Below, one piece after another: positions 8,287 through 15,637 of a stretch of DNA of 64,000 nt. The notes beneath the pieces are model-generated. The model had not been told where the DNA came from, made no database searches, and saw only the letters and a program-made list of their open reading frames with translations. The first letter of the stretch is position 1; each line of letters begins with the position of its first letter. This stretch comes from Vibrio coralliilyticus ATCC BAA-450 (GTDB lineage: Bacteria; Pseudomonadota; Gammaproteobacteria; Enterobacterales; Vibrionaceae). Location: the NCBI RefSeq assembly GCF_000176135.1, contig NZ_ACZN01000013.1:1-64000 (forward strand). Reading direction: 5' to 3'. The position numbers and the translations under genes were made by a program.

Positions 8287-8784
8287 TCAAAGGAACTTCT
8301 CAATCAGCACTTCATCTATGTACTGACCTTGCACATAAGCGTGCTTCTTTGCCGTCCCTATCACTTCAAAGCCCTGATTAAGATACGCCGCTAACGCCGT
8401 TAGATTATCTTCTCTAACGTAAGCAAACAGCTTTTCGTATCCCTTATTTTTTGCCGCTGCAAACGTCTCAGCAAATAGACGGCTGGCGATCTTCATCCCT
8501 CGAAACTGCTCATCCACATAGGTCCCGATAATTCCAACATGGGCAAAGGCCTGAGTATAGGACGCGAACGGCTCTACATTCTGAAACCCTAGAACCTGTT
8601 GATTCTCTGATATGGCAACATTGAAGACACCTCGCTCAGGAAACTGGCGTATAAAAGCCTGCTCTTCGGCAAGTGAAAACGGGGTATCAATCACGGTAAA
8701 TTTGCCTTGCTCAATAATTGGATTTAATACACCACGAACACCATCAGCATCCTCGATTTTGACTTCTCTAATTGTTACTTCCAT
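8287..8784 (-). CDS. GNAT-family N-acetyltransferase
   Basis: A 165-residue single-domain GNAT acetyltransferase; the substrate is unknown. Seen: the start VTIREVKIEDADGV, the beta4 strand followed by the acetyl-CoA pyrophosphate loop in EQFRGMKIASRLF (about 95-107), and the C-terminal motif with DNLTALAAYLNQGF. The pattern is closest to RimI- or phosphinothricin-type acetyltransferases. Starts at 8784 (ATG), 8796 (ATG) or 8799 (GTG) are all possible; I chose the one nearest to the domain start. It converges with metQ and has no operon partner. Confidence 0.8.
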   Translation of the reverse strand: MEVTIREVKIEDADGVRGVLNPIIEQGKFTVIDTPFSLAEEQAFIRQFPERGVFNVAISENQQVLGFQNVEPFASYTQAFAHVGIIGTYVDEQFRGMKIASRLFAETFAAAKNKGYEKLFAYVREDNLTALAAYLNQGFEVIGTAKKHAYVQGQYIDEVLIEKFL

Positions 8785-8860
8785 TGGCACTCTCATCACC
8801 CTTATCCACTAGAAATCGCAAGTTGTGCAATGTTAGGTCTACTCACAATACCAAAAACAA

Positions 8861-8887
8861 AAAACCGGAGCACTTGGCTCCGGTTTT
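8861..8887. terminator. Bidirectional terminator after the AbgT-family gene
   Basis: Perfect 11-bp inverted repeat AAAACCGGAGC / GCTCCGGTTTT with a 5-base loop; A-rich on the left, T-rich on the right. It lies 17 bases past the stop of the minus-strand transporter gene. Confidence 0.85.
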
Positions 8888-8903
8888 GTCGTTCGATAAT
8901 ACG

Positions 8904-10490
8904 TTATGGTGTGTAGTAAGTTGCTGCGCCAGGACCAACTGGCAAGCCAAATACGAATACCCATAGATAGAACAGTAGACTCCAACCCACAATAAAGCAG
9001 ATTGAGTAAGGCAACATGGTCGCAATCAGCGTACCGATACCTAGGTTCTTCATGTAGCGCGATGCAACAGCCAGAATCAGACCAAAGTAGCTCATCATTG
9101 GTGTAATGATGTTGGTCGTAGAGTCACCGATACGGTATGCCGCTTGAATCGTTTCAGGCGCGTAACCGACTAGCATCAGCATAGGTACGAAGATTGGTGC
9201 AGTCACAGCCCATTGTGCAGAAGCTGAGCCGATCATCAGGTTGATGAAGCCACACATCAGAATGAAGGCGAAGAACAACATAGGGCCTGTCAAACCAATG
9301 CTCTGTAGGAAGTCTGCACCTGCTACCGCGAACACCTGACCAAAGTTAGTCCACTTGAAGAACGCAACAAATTGAGCCGCGAAGAACACCAGTACAATGT
9401 ACATACCCATTGAAGACATTGACTTAGACATCGCATCAATCACGTCGCGATCGTTCTTCATTGTGCCAACTACCTTACCGTAAACAAGGCCAGGGATAGC
9501 AAAGAAGACAAAGATGAAAGCAACGATACTTTTCAGGAATGGAGACCCCGCAACCGTGCCTGCGTCTGAACGAAGAATTCCATCTGCTGGAACGATTGTC
9601 CAAGCAAGTAGAGCAGAAACCGCAAGTACCGCTAGGCCAGCCATTTTCAGACCTTTCTTCTCAACGTCTGTCAGCTTGCCCATTGAATCGTTGGACAAAT
9701 CTTCTGACGCTTCTTCTTCGTTGTATTTACCTAATTTAGGCTCAACGATTTTCTCCGTTACGAAGGCACCCATACCAGCGATGAAGAAAGTAGAAACAAA
9801 CATGAAGTACCAGTTAACTTCTGGGCCAACAGTGTAAGTCGGGTCGATCATTTGTGCTGCAGTTTCTGTAATACCAGAAAGCAGTGGATCAACGGTACCG
9901 ATTAGTAAGTTTGCTGAATAGCCGCCCGATACACCTGCAAATGCAGCTGCCAGACCCGCAAGAGGGTGACGACCTAAAGAGTGGAACAGCATAGCCGCTA
10001 GTGGGATAAGTACCACATAGCCTAGCTCAGATGCCGTATTAGAAATGATACCAGCAAATACTACCGTGACAGTGACCATGCTTTTCGAAGCACCCATCAC
10101 CAAACCACGCATTGCAGCAGACAGTAGACCTGAATATTCAGCAACCGCGACACCTAGTAGTGCAACTAATACAGTGCCCAATGGCGCGAAGCCGACAAAG
10201 TTTTTAACCAGATTGGTAACAATTAACTCAAGACCGTCAGCATTTAATAAGCTAACAACCTGAATCATACCGTCAGCCGCACGACCAGGTGCGCCTTCCG
10301 GACGAGGGTCTGCCACCGCCACTTCAAAGTAACCAGCAATACCGGAAGCTACTAATATAGCAACACAGAAGATGGCGAAAAGTGTGATCGGGTGGGGTAA
10401 CAGGTTCCCCAAATATTCGACTGTATCTAAGAAGCGCGTAAATATCGGCCTCTTAGGCGAGTTTTGTTTAATCGAAGCAGATGAACTCAT
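8904..10490 (-). CDS. AbgT-family transporter
   Basis: Inner-membrane transporter of 528 residues, the family's usual size. Family traits seen: the N-terminal block FLDTVEYLGNLLPHPITLF, the motif GGYSANLLIGTVDPLLSG, and the C-terminal AYRIGDSTTNIITPMMSYFG. AbgT imports p-aminobenzoyl-glutamate in E. coli, and the relative MtrF exports sulfonamides and p-aminobenzoate. Which of these this protein does cannot be read from sequence. The ATG has a strong site, GAGGGAACAG. No folate or abgA/abgB peptidase genes are nearby. It is monocistronic with its own terminator. Confidence 0.9.
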   Translation of the reverse strand: MSSSASIKQNSPKRPIFTRFLDTVEYLGNLLPHPITLFAIFCVAILVASGIAGYFEVAVADPRPEGAPGRAADGMIQVVSLLNADGLELIVTNLVKNFVGFAPLGTVLVALLGVAVAEYSGLLSAAMRGLVMGASKSMVTVTVVFAGIISNTASELGYVVLIPLAAMLFHSLGRHPLAGLAAAFAGVSGGYSANLLIGTVDPLLSGITETAAQMIDPTYTVGPEVNWYFMFVSTFFIAGMGAFVTEKIVEPKLGKYNEEEASEDLSNDSMGKLTDVEKKGLKMAGLAVLAVSALLAWTIVPADGILRSDAGTVAGSPFLKSIVAFIFVFFAIPGLVYGKVVGTMKNDRDVIDAMSKSMSSMGMYIVLVFFAAQFVAFFKWTNFGQVFAVAGADFLQSIGLTGPMLFFAFILMCGFINLMIGSASAQWAVTAPIFVPMLMLVGYAPETIQAAYRIGDSTTNIITPMMSYFGLILAVASRYMKNLGIGTLIATMLPYSICFIVGWSLLFYLWVFVFGLPVGPGAATYYTP

Positions 10491-10512
10491 CTGTTCCCTC
10501 CTTGTAGTTATT

Positions 10513-10554
10513 CCTGCGCGTCATTGTGACGAGCTGCCACAAAACTCGCGCAGG
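10513..10554. repeat. Inverted repeat in the leader of the AbgT-family gene
   Basis: CCTGCGCG and CGCGCAGG form perfect 8-bp arms around a 26-base loop, starting 22 bases upstream of the AbgT-family start codon. It could fold in the mRNA leader or be a regulator site. The rest of the 228-base gap (10491-10718) is AT-rich and shows me no gene or confident promoter. Confidence 0.45.
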
Positions 10555-10718
10555 TTACTCGACAAAGAGGTCAATTAGAAATCGGAAATGTAATAAAGTG
10601 TTATCCAGATCATTATATTTAACGCTAAAAAAACAAAAAACCAGCAGTTTCATCCACATATATAACAATCATTAGAATTATAAATTACATAGAATCATCG
10701 AAATTTATAATGTATTCA

Positions 10719-10844
10719 CTATTTTTGGACAGCTTTGAATCTGGGATTAGTTTTACATATTACGTATAACCGTCCTCTTCTTTTTACAATCTGACAATCA
10801 GGGTGGCGGCTCTTGGCACTTTTCAGAGACTTCACGACTTTCAT
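10719..10844 (-). CDS. rpmJ2: 50S ribosomal protein L36, alternative (zinc-free, type B)
   Basis: A 41-codon gene starting [20 protein letters not shown] and ending NPRFKAVQK, clearly L36 of the YkgO type. Ordinary L36 binds zinc with three Cys and one His. Here two of the four positions are changed (first Cys to His14, His to Phe36), leaving Cys17 and Cys30, so zinc binding should be lost. The ATG directly follows the TAA of rpmE2 with no spacing, so the two are translated together. In other bacteria this pair replaces the zinc ribosomal proteins during zinc starvation under Zur control, and a Zur box lies in front of rpmE2. Confidence 0.93.
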   Translation of the reverse strand: MKVVKSLKSAKSRHPDCQIVKRRGRLYVICKTNPRFKAVQK

Positions 10845-11105
10845 TTACTTATCTCCTTTCGAGAATTGGCCAAATCGACGCTTGAAGTTAGCTACTCGAC
10901 CTTCCTGATGAATAACACGCTGTTTGCCGGTATAGAAAGGATGGGATTTTGATGAAACTTCAATCGTAAAGTACGGATACGTCTTGCCATCTTTCCACTC
11001 GATCGTGCGTTGTGTTTGCAGCGTTGAGCCAATCAAGAAGTACTCATCAATACTTGTGTCATGAAAAACGACGGTTCTGTATTCAGGGTGAATATTAGGT
11101 TGCAT
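10845..11105 (-). CDS. rpmE2: 50S ribosomal protein L31, type B (zinc-free)
   Basis: An 86-residue L31 of the YkgM type with no cysteine at all, so it lacks the CxxC zinc site of normal L31. Family features: [10 protein letters not shown] at the start, [13 protein letters not shown] in the middle, and a basic end with RRFGQFSKG. It takes the place of zinc-bound L31 when zinc is scarce, releasing zinc. It is preceded by GTGAGGTAAC as ribosome site and forms an operon with rpmJ2. Confidence 0.95.
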   Translation of the reverse strand: MQPNIHPEYRTVVFHDTSIDEYFLIGSTLQTQRTIEWKDGKTYPYFTIEVSSKSHPFYTGKQRVIHQEGRVANFKRRFGQFSKGDK

Positions 11106-11121
11106 AGTTACCTCACTATAA

Positions 11122-11140
11122 ACTGTTATGTTATAACATA
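11122..11140. promoter_or_regulatory. Predicted Zur box
   Basis: The core GTTATGTTATAAC (11125-11137) differs by one base from the enterobacterial Zur core GTTATANTATAAC, and the surrounding sequence also fits (11122-11140). It also holds the perfect palindrome TTATGTTATAACATAA (11126-11141). It lies 17 bases upstream of the rpmE2 ATG, a gene that belongs to Zur regulons in many bacteria. Confidence 0.75.
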
Positions 11141-11159
11141 ATAAATGATAATCATTATC
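11141..11159. promoter_or_regulatory. Fur-like box next to the Zur box
   Basis: The 19-mer matches 16 of 19 positions of the classic Fur box; its right 13 bases GATAATCATTATC are perfect. It abuts the Zur box in the rpmE2/trmO divergent region. It may serve rpmE2, trmO or both. Confidence 0.6.
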
Positions 11160-11221
11160 AAAAGGTTTTACTACCCTTTTTGTGATACTTTTTGCGAATC
11201 ACTGTATTTGAGAGAAAACAA

Positions 11222-11917
11222 ATGTATTCTGTAGAGCCGATTGGTTTTATTGAAAGTCCTTATAAAGAGAAGTTTGCCGTACCAAGGCAGCCTAGACTGG
11301 TGCCTGAGGCAAAAGCGAGACTTCGTTTAGTGGGCGATGCAAATTGTGCAGAAGCGATCAGAGGCATCGAGCAGTTTAGCCACCTATGGCTGCTGTTTAT
11401 GTTCGATCAGAATTTGCAGGCCGGATGGAAGCCGACAGTACGCCCACCAAGATTAGGCGGAAACGAACGCATTGGTGTGTTCGCATCACGCTCGACATTC
11501 AGACCAAACGGGATTGGCATGTCTGCGGTGGAACTCAAAGGCATGTCACAGTGTGGTGACCAATTTTATATCGAGCTTGGAAGTGTTGACTTAGTTGATG
11601 GTACCCCTGTTATCGACGTCAAACCTTACATCGAATACTCAGATGCTATTACTGATAGCAGTAACGGCTATGCCGACGAAGCGCCGTCCACCTCAGAAGT
11701 CGTATTCACCGATAGCGCGTTAGCGACACTCAGCCTCCTTCCTGACAGCCAACACGTCACTTTGGTTATTGAACAAGTGCTGGCTCAAGATCCTCGTCCC
11801 GCTTATAAGAAGAATAAGCCCGACAATAAGGAATACGCGGTAAATCTATTCGATCTGAACGTGAAATTTCGTGTTGAAGGCAACTTAGTGACGGTTACGA
11901 CCATTGAACGCTTTTGA
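11222..11917 (+). CDS. trmO: tRNA (adenine(37)-N6)-methyltransferase
   Basis: TrmO (YaeB/TsaA) adds the N6-methyl group to t6A37 of tRNA-Thr(GGU), using S-adenosylmethionine. 231 residues (E. coli 235). Seen: the N-terminal VEPIGFIESPYKEKFAVPRQ, the central SRSTFRPNGIGMSAVEL-like segment (here ASRSTFRPNGIGMSAVEL), VDLVDGTPVIDVKPY, and the C-terminal QDPRPAYKK. The ATG at 11222 gives this conserved start and has GAGAG in front; the open frame before it starts only with TTG. Next to proS as in E. coli. Confidence 0.93.
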   Translation: MYSVEPIGFIESPYKEKFAVPRQPRLVPEAKARLRLVGDANCAEAIRGIEQFSHLWLLFMFDQNLQAGWKPTVRPPRLGGNERIGVFASRSTFRPNGIGMSAVELKGMSQCGDQFYIELGSVDLVDGTPVIDVKPYIEYSDAITDSSNGYADEAPSTSEVVFTDSALATLSLLPDSQHVTLVIEQVLAQDPRPAYKKNKPDNKEYAVNLFDLNVKFRVEGNLVTVTTIERF

Positions 11918-11942
11918 CAAAGCCAATTGGCTGATATTATAG
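11914..11942 (+). promoter_or_regulatory. Predicted proS promoter overlapping the trmO stop
   Basis: TTGACA (11914-11919) includes the trmO TGA stop codon. A -10 of TATTAT (11935-11940) at 15 bases or TTATAG (11937-11942) at 17 bases follows. It leaves a leader of about 80 bases before proS. Confidence 0.5.
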
Positions 11943-12028
11943 GCGGCTAACTATTTTCCCTTGATGGGATCTCTTTACTCGAGCTCGTTCTGGCTAGAGT
12001 ATCTAACTTAAATAAACGGATAAATTTA

Positions 12029-13744
12029 ATGCGTACCAGTAATTATCTTCTTTCTACTCTGAAGGAGACTCCAAACGACGCAGAAGTAGTGAGCCACCAG
12101 CTCATGCTACGTGCAGGTATGATCCGTAAGCTGGCTTCAGGTCTATACACCTGGCTACCTACCGGTCTACGTGTACTGCGTAAAGTCGAAAACATCGTTC
12201 GTCAGGAAATCGACAATGCAGGTGCAGTCGAAACTTTGATGCCCGTTGTTCAGCCGTTTGAACTATGGGAAGAGACAGGCCGCAGCGAAAAGATGGGTCC
12301 TGAGCTACTTCGCTTTACTGACCGTCATACTCGTCCGTTTGTTCTTAGCCCTACCGCTGAAGAAGTCATCACTAGCCTTGTGCGCAATGAAGTAAGCTCT
12401 TACAAGCAGTTACCGCTAAACCTGTACCAAATTCAAACTAAGTTCCGTGATGAGCGCCGCCCACGTTTCGGCGTAATGCGTGCACGTGAATTCTGCATGA
12501 TGGATGCGTACAGCTTTGATATCGATAAAGAAGGTCTGCAGAAGTCTTACGATGCAATGCACGATGCTTACTGTAAAGCGTTTGACCGCATGGGTCTTGA
12601 GTACCGTCCGGTACTGGCTGACTCTGGCGCAATCGGCGGCAGCGGTTCTCAAGAGTTCCACGTACTAGCAGAAAGCGGTGAAGATCTGATCGCATTCTCT
12701 ACTGAATCGGATTACGCAGCGAACATCGAAAAAGCTGAAGCGCTAGCTCTGGCTGACGAAGCTGCTGCTCCAACTCAAGAGATGGAACTTGTTGATACAC
12801 CAAACGCGAAAACCATCGCAGAGTTAGTCGAGCAACACGGTCTAGCAATTGAGAAAACCGTTAAGACTCTATTTGTTAAGGCGTCTGATGAAGTTGAAGC
12901 TGACCTAATTGCGCTTATCATCCGTGGCGACCACGAACTGAACGAAGTGAAAGCGGAAAACCTTCCTCAAGTTGCAGCTCCTCTAGAGATGGCAACAGAA
13001 GAAGAGATCCGTGGTCTAATCGGTGCTGGCCCTGGCTCACTAGGCCCTGTGGGTCTTGAACTGCCATTCATCGTTGATCGCTCTGTAGCAGTCATGAGTG
13101 ACTTTGGCGCGGGCGCTAACATTGACGGCAAACACTACTTCGGTATCAACTGGGGTCGTGATGTTGAGCTAAGCCAAGTTGAAGATTTGCGTAACGTAGT
13201 TGAAGGCGATCCAAGCCCTTGTGGTAAAGGTACTATCGCACTAAAACGTGGTATCGAAGTGGGTCACATCTTCCAGCTAGGTAACGTTTACTCACAAGCC
13301 ATGAACTGTGGAGTTCTTGGTCCAGACGGTAAGAACGTTATTCTAGAGATGGGTTGTTACGGCATTGGTGTTTCCCGTGTTGTTGCTTCTGCGATTGAGC
13401 AAAATCATGACAAGTACGGCATCATATGGCCAGACGCACTAGCACCTTTCCAAGTGGCTATCGTTCCTATGAACATGCACAAGTCAGAAGAAGTAAAAGA
13501 AGCGGCTGAGAAGCTGTATGCTGAACTGACGGCGATGGGCATCGAAGTACTATTCGATGACCGTAAAGAGCGCCCGGGTGTTATGTTCTCTGATATGGAA
13601 CTTATCGGTATCCCTCACACTATCGTGATCGGCGATCGTTCGATGAAAGAAGGAAACTTTGAGTACAAGAACCGCCGCACTGGTGACAAGACACCTGTTG
13701 CGATGGCTGACATCGTTGAACACATTAAAGCTCAACTGGCTTAA
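12029..13744 (+). CDS. proS: Prolyl-tRNA synthetase
   Basis: Class II aminoacyl-tRNA synthetase that charges tRNA-Pro. 571 residues, the long bacterial form (E. coli 572). Seen: motif 2 around [17 protein letters not shown] (about 137-153) and motif 3 GCYGIGVSR (about 444-452). The INS editing domain between motifs 2 and 3 (about 225-405), which deacylates Ala-tRNA-Pro, is present. The anticodon-binding domain is at the C-terminus ([14 protein letters not shown]). Own promoter and terminator. Confidence 0.97.
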   Translation: MRTSNYLLSTLKETPNDAEVVSHQLMLRAGMIRKLASGLYTWLPTGLRVLRKVENIVRQEIDNAGAVETLMPVVQPFELWEETGRSEKMGPELLRFTDRHTRPFVLSPTAEEVITSLVRNEVSSYKQLPLNLYQIQTKFRDERRPRFGVMRAREFCMMDAYSFDIDKEGLQKSYDAMHDAYCKAFDRMGLEYRPVLADSGAIGGSGSQEFHVLAESGEDLIAFSTESDYAANIEKAEALALADEAAAPTQEMELVDTPNAKTIAELVEQHGLAIEKTVKTLFVKASDEVEADLIALIIRGDHELNEVKAENLPQVAAPLEMATEEEIRGLIGAGPGSLGPVGLELPFIVDRSVAVMSDFGAGANIDGKHYFGINWGRDVELSQVEDLRNVVEGDPSPCGKGTIALKRGIEVGHIFQLGNVYSQAMNCGVLGPDGKNVILEMGCYGIGVSRVVASAIEQNHDKYGIIWPDALAPFQVAIVPMNMHKSEEVKEAAEKLYAELTAMGIEVLFDDRKERPGVMFSDMELIGIPHTIVIGDRSMKEGNFEYKNRRTGDKTPVAMADIVEHIKAQLA

Positions 13745-13766
13745 GTTGATTAACGCTTAAAAACAG

Positions 13767-13796
13767 AAAGGCTGATGCATTGCATCAGCCTTTTTT
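13767..13796 (+). terminator. Intrinsic terminator of proS
   Basis: Perfect 9-bp stem GGCTGATGC / GCATCAGCC with a 3-base loop, AAA before and six T after; 22 bases past the proS stop. It may also serve the convergent yafJ-like gene. Confidence 0.9.
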
Positions 13797-13829
13797 ACTT
13801 GGAGTTTCCATCAAGCCCAATCTGTTGTC

Positions 13830-14675
13830 TCACTCCAACGGCTCAGTTGGCGCCTGACTTTCGACCTTTTTCGGAGCAAATGGCACGTCAATGAGCTCAT
13901 CGGCATTGCCATCGATAATTTCACCAAAATGTAAAATGCCAAATTCCCCAGGCTTCATTCGATGCCACTCTTCATTATCAGTTAGCGGCTGCGTCGCGAT
14001 AACTGAAACCACGTCATTGGGTGTCGTTTCTTCCTGAAAATTAATCTCGACGTCTTCATCAATTAAAGAAGCTTTACCAAATGGAGCACGACGAGTAATC
14101 CAGTAGAGATGGTTGGTACAATACGTCATGACATATTCACCATCTGACAACAGCATGTTGAACACCCCTTTACTTTTCAGGGTTTCACAACATTTCGCCA
14201 CAAAGCGGAACACACCAATCATATCCTGAGGCGGCTCTGGAAATCGGTCTTCCATCTGCTTAAGCAACCAACAGAAAGCTAATTCACTGTCTGTCTGACC
14301 CACAGGTCGATGACGCCCCGTATGCAGATCCTGATAACCAGACAGCTGACCATTGTGAGCAAAAGTCCAATAGCGTCCCCACAATTCTCGGGTAAATGGA
14401 TGCGTGTTCTCTAGATTGACACCTCCACGATTCGCCTGACGAATATGGCTGACTATTGCGCAGCTTTTGATCGGATAATTCTGAACCAATTCAGCAATTT
14501 TAGACTTGCAGCTTGGGTTCGGATCTTTAAACGTCCGAAAACCTTTACCTTCATAGAAAGTGATCCCCCAGCCATCGCGATGAGGGCCGGTATTGCCACC
14601 ACGCTGCATCAAGCCAGTAAAACTGAAACAAATGTCTGTCGGTACATTGGCGCTCATTCCGAGCAATTCACACAT
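13830..14675 (-). CDS. yafJ: Class II glutamine amidotransferase, YafJ-like
   Basis: A 281-residue protein made almost only of a class II (Ntn) glutaminase domain. The nucleophile is Cys2 after Met removal (MCELLGMSAN). Also seen: RDGWGITFYEG, the SHIRQANRGG region with the substrate Arg, and FAHNGQLSG with the oxyanion Asn-Gly. No synthase domain is fused, so the acceptor of the ammonia is unknown. The last 30 or so residues extend beyond the E. coli protein (255). Located downstream of gmhA, as yafJ is in E. coli. Confidence 0.9.
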   Translation of the reverse strand: MCELLGMSANVPTDICFSFTGLMQRGGNTGPHRDGWGITFYEGKGFRTFKDPNPSCKSKIAELVQNYPIKSCAIVSHIRQANRGGVNLENTHPFTRELWGRYWTFAHNGQLSGYQDLHTGRHRPVGQTDSELAFCWLLKQMEDRFPEPPQDMIGVFRFVAKCCETLKSKGVFNMLLSDGEYVMTYCTNHLYWITRRAPFGKASLIDEDVEINFQEETTPNDVVSVIATQPLTDNEEWHRMKPGEFGILHFGEIIDGNADELIDVPFAPKKVESQAPTEPLE

Positions 14676-14702
14676 GGTTTATAAAACTCCCTTGCACTAC
14701 CT

Positions 14703-14731
14703 AAGTGCCAGCTTAAACAACACTGGCACTT
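14703..14731. repeat. Stem-loop between gmhA and yafJ
   Basis: Perfect 9-bp inverted repeat AAGTGCCAG / CTGGCACTT with an 11-base loop in the 74-base gap. No T run follows on either strand, so it is probably an RNA-stabilising or partially terminating hairpin. Confidence 0.6.
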
Positions 14732-14749
14732 GCTAAACCAGTTTGAAAA

Positions 14750-15328
14750 TTACTTTTCCATTTCCTTTTCGATCAACTGAATCACAATGTGGATGATCTT
14801 AATGTGGATCTCTTGAATACGGTCAGCGTAACCAAAATGAGGAACACGAATTTCGATATCCGCCAAGCCCGCCATCTTACCGCCATCTTTGCCAGTCAGA
14901 GCAATCGTCTTCATGCCTTTGGCCTGAGCGGCTTCAATCGCTTTAAGAATGTTACCAGAGTTGCCCGATGTCGACAGACCAAACAAAACATCGCCTTTCG
15001 CACCAACTGCTTCTACGTAACGAGAGAACACATACTCGTAACCAAAGTCGTTACTTACACAAGATAGGTGGCTTGGATCTGAGATAGCGATACCTGGTAA
15101 ACCCGGGCGATTTTCACGGTAACGACCTGTCAGCTCTTCAGCGAAGTGCATAGCGTCACAGTGTGAGCCGCCGTTACCACAAGAAAGCACCTTGCCACCC
15201 TGCTTAAATGAGTCAGCGAGCATCTTCGCCGCCGCTTCGATTTGCGCAATGTTACTTTCATCGCTAAGGAATTTATTCAGTACGTCAGCAGCTTCGGTAA
15301 GTTCGTTTTTAATCAGATCCTGGTACAT
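14750..15328 (-). CDS. gmhA: Sedoheptulose-7-phosphate isomerase
   Basis: First step of ADP-heptose synthesis: sedoheptulose 7-phosphate to D-glycero-D-manno-heptose 7-phosphate. 192 residues, a single SIS domain. Seen: [20 protein letters not shown] (about 49-68) with substrate and zinc residues, [10 protein letters not shown] (phosphate loop), and [15 protein letters not shown] near the end. Divergent from fadE and followed by yafJ, as in E. coli. A terminator-like hairpin lies in its leader. Confidence 0.96.
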   Translation of the reverse strand: MYQDLIKNELTEAADVLNKFLSDESNIAQIEAAAKMLADSFKQGGKVLSCGNGGSHCDAMHFAEELTGRYRENRPGLPGIAISDPSHLSCVSNDFGYEYVFSRYVEAVGAKGDVLFGLSTSGNSGNILKAIEAAQAKGMKTIALTGKDGGKMAGLADIEIRVPHFGYADRIQEIHIKIIHIVIQLIEKEMEK

Positions 15329-15354
15329 AGGTTTTTCTCTAATTATTTTGTATT

Positions 15355-15379
15355 AAAAAGGCCGACGCTTATCGTCGCC
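15355..15379 (-). terminator. Terminator-like hairpin in the gmhA leader
   Basis: On the minus strand a 7-bp stem with a bulged G (GGCGACG / CGTCGGCC) is followed by TTTTT, ending 26 bases before the gmhA ATG. No minus-strand gene ends here. It is therefore either an attenuator of gmhA or the end of an unrecognised small RNA. Confidence 0.5.
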
Positions 15380-15536
15380 AAGGTTATAGTCAGAGTTTAC
15401 TCAAACAATTCTCACTGTCGATAGCTGCCCGCAAACAATTGCGTCTTTATTCCGTTTCTGCACTATCAAAAAGCGCTTGCCTCTTCATTTTTAGAACTTT
15501 CACTCTACCAAGATCACTTTTTGAACACATTTGGGT

Positions 15537-15566
15537 TTTACATTTCTTTAATATTTTGATTACACT
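15537..15566 (+). promoter_or_regulatory. Predicted fadE promoter
   Basis: TTTACA (15537-15542) and TACACT (15561-15566) are 18 bases apart. The start point would fall near 15573, inside the FadR box, leaving a leader of about 65 bases. Confidence 0.55.
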
Positions 15567-15568
15567 TT

Positions 15569-15585
15569 AACTGGTATGACCTCTT
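15569..15585. promoter_or_regulatory. FadR operator of fadE
   Basis: AACTGGTATGACCTCTT fits the FadR operator pattern (CTGGT, N, NGACC core). It covers the predicted fadE start point, where bound FadR would repress. Long-chain acyl-CoA would release it. Confidence 0.8.
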
Positions 15586-15637
15586 ACTAGATAACGGCGT
15601 AACCTGAATATCAAGCGCCGAACAAGGAACATTAACT

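Noticed and set aside
8287..11105. Genomic island or transfer unit between metQ and trmO
   Set aside because: The genes differ from the E. coli order, but there is no integrase, tRNA, direct repeat or clear change in base composition by eye.
11115..11120. TATAGT on the minus strand as -10 of rpmE2
   Set aside because: It would overlap the rpmE2 ribosome site and leave almost no leader; the true promoter is probably further upstream over the Zur box.
15447..15488. A 13-codon frame in the gmhA leader (MKRQALFDSAETE)
   Set aside because: No ribosome site and no run of one regulatory amino acid, so not claimed as a leader peptide gene; mentioned only with the attenuator idea.
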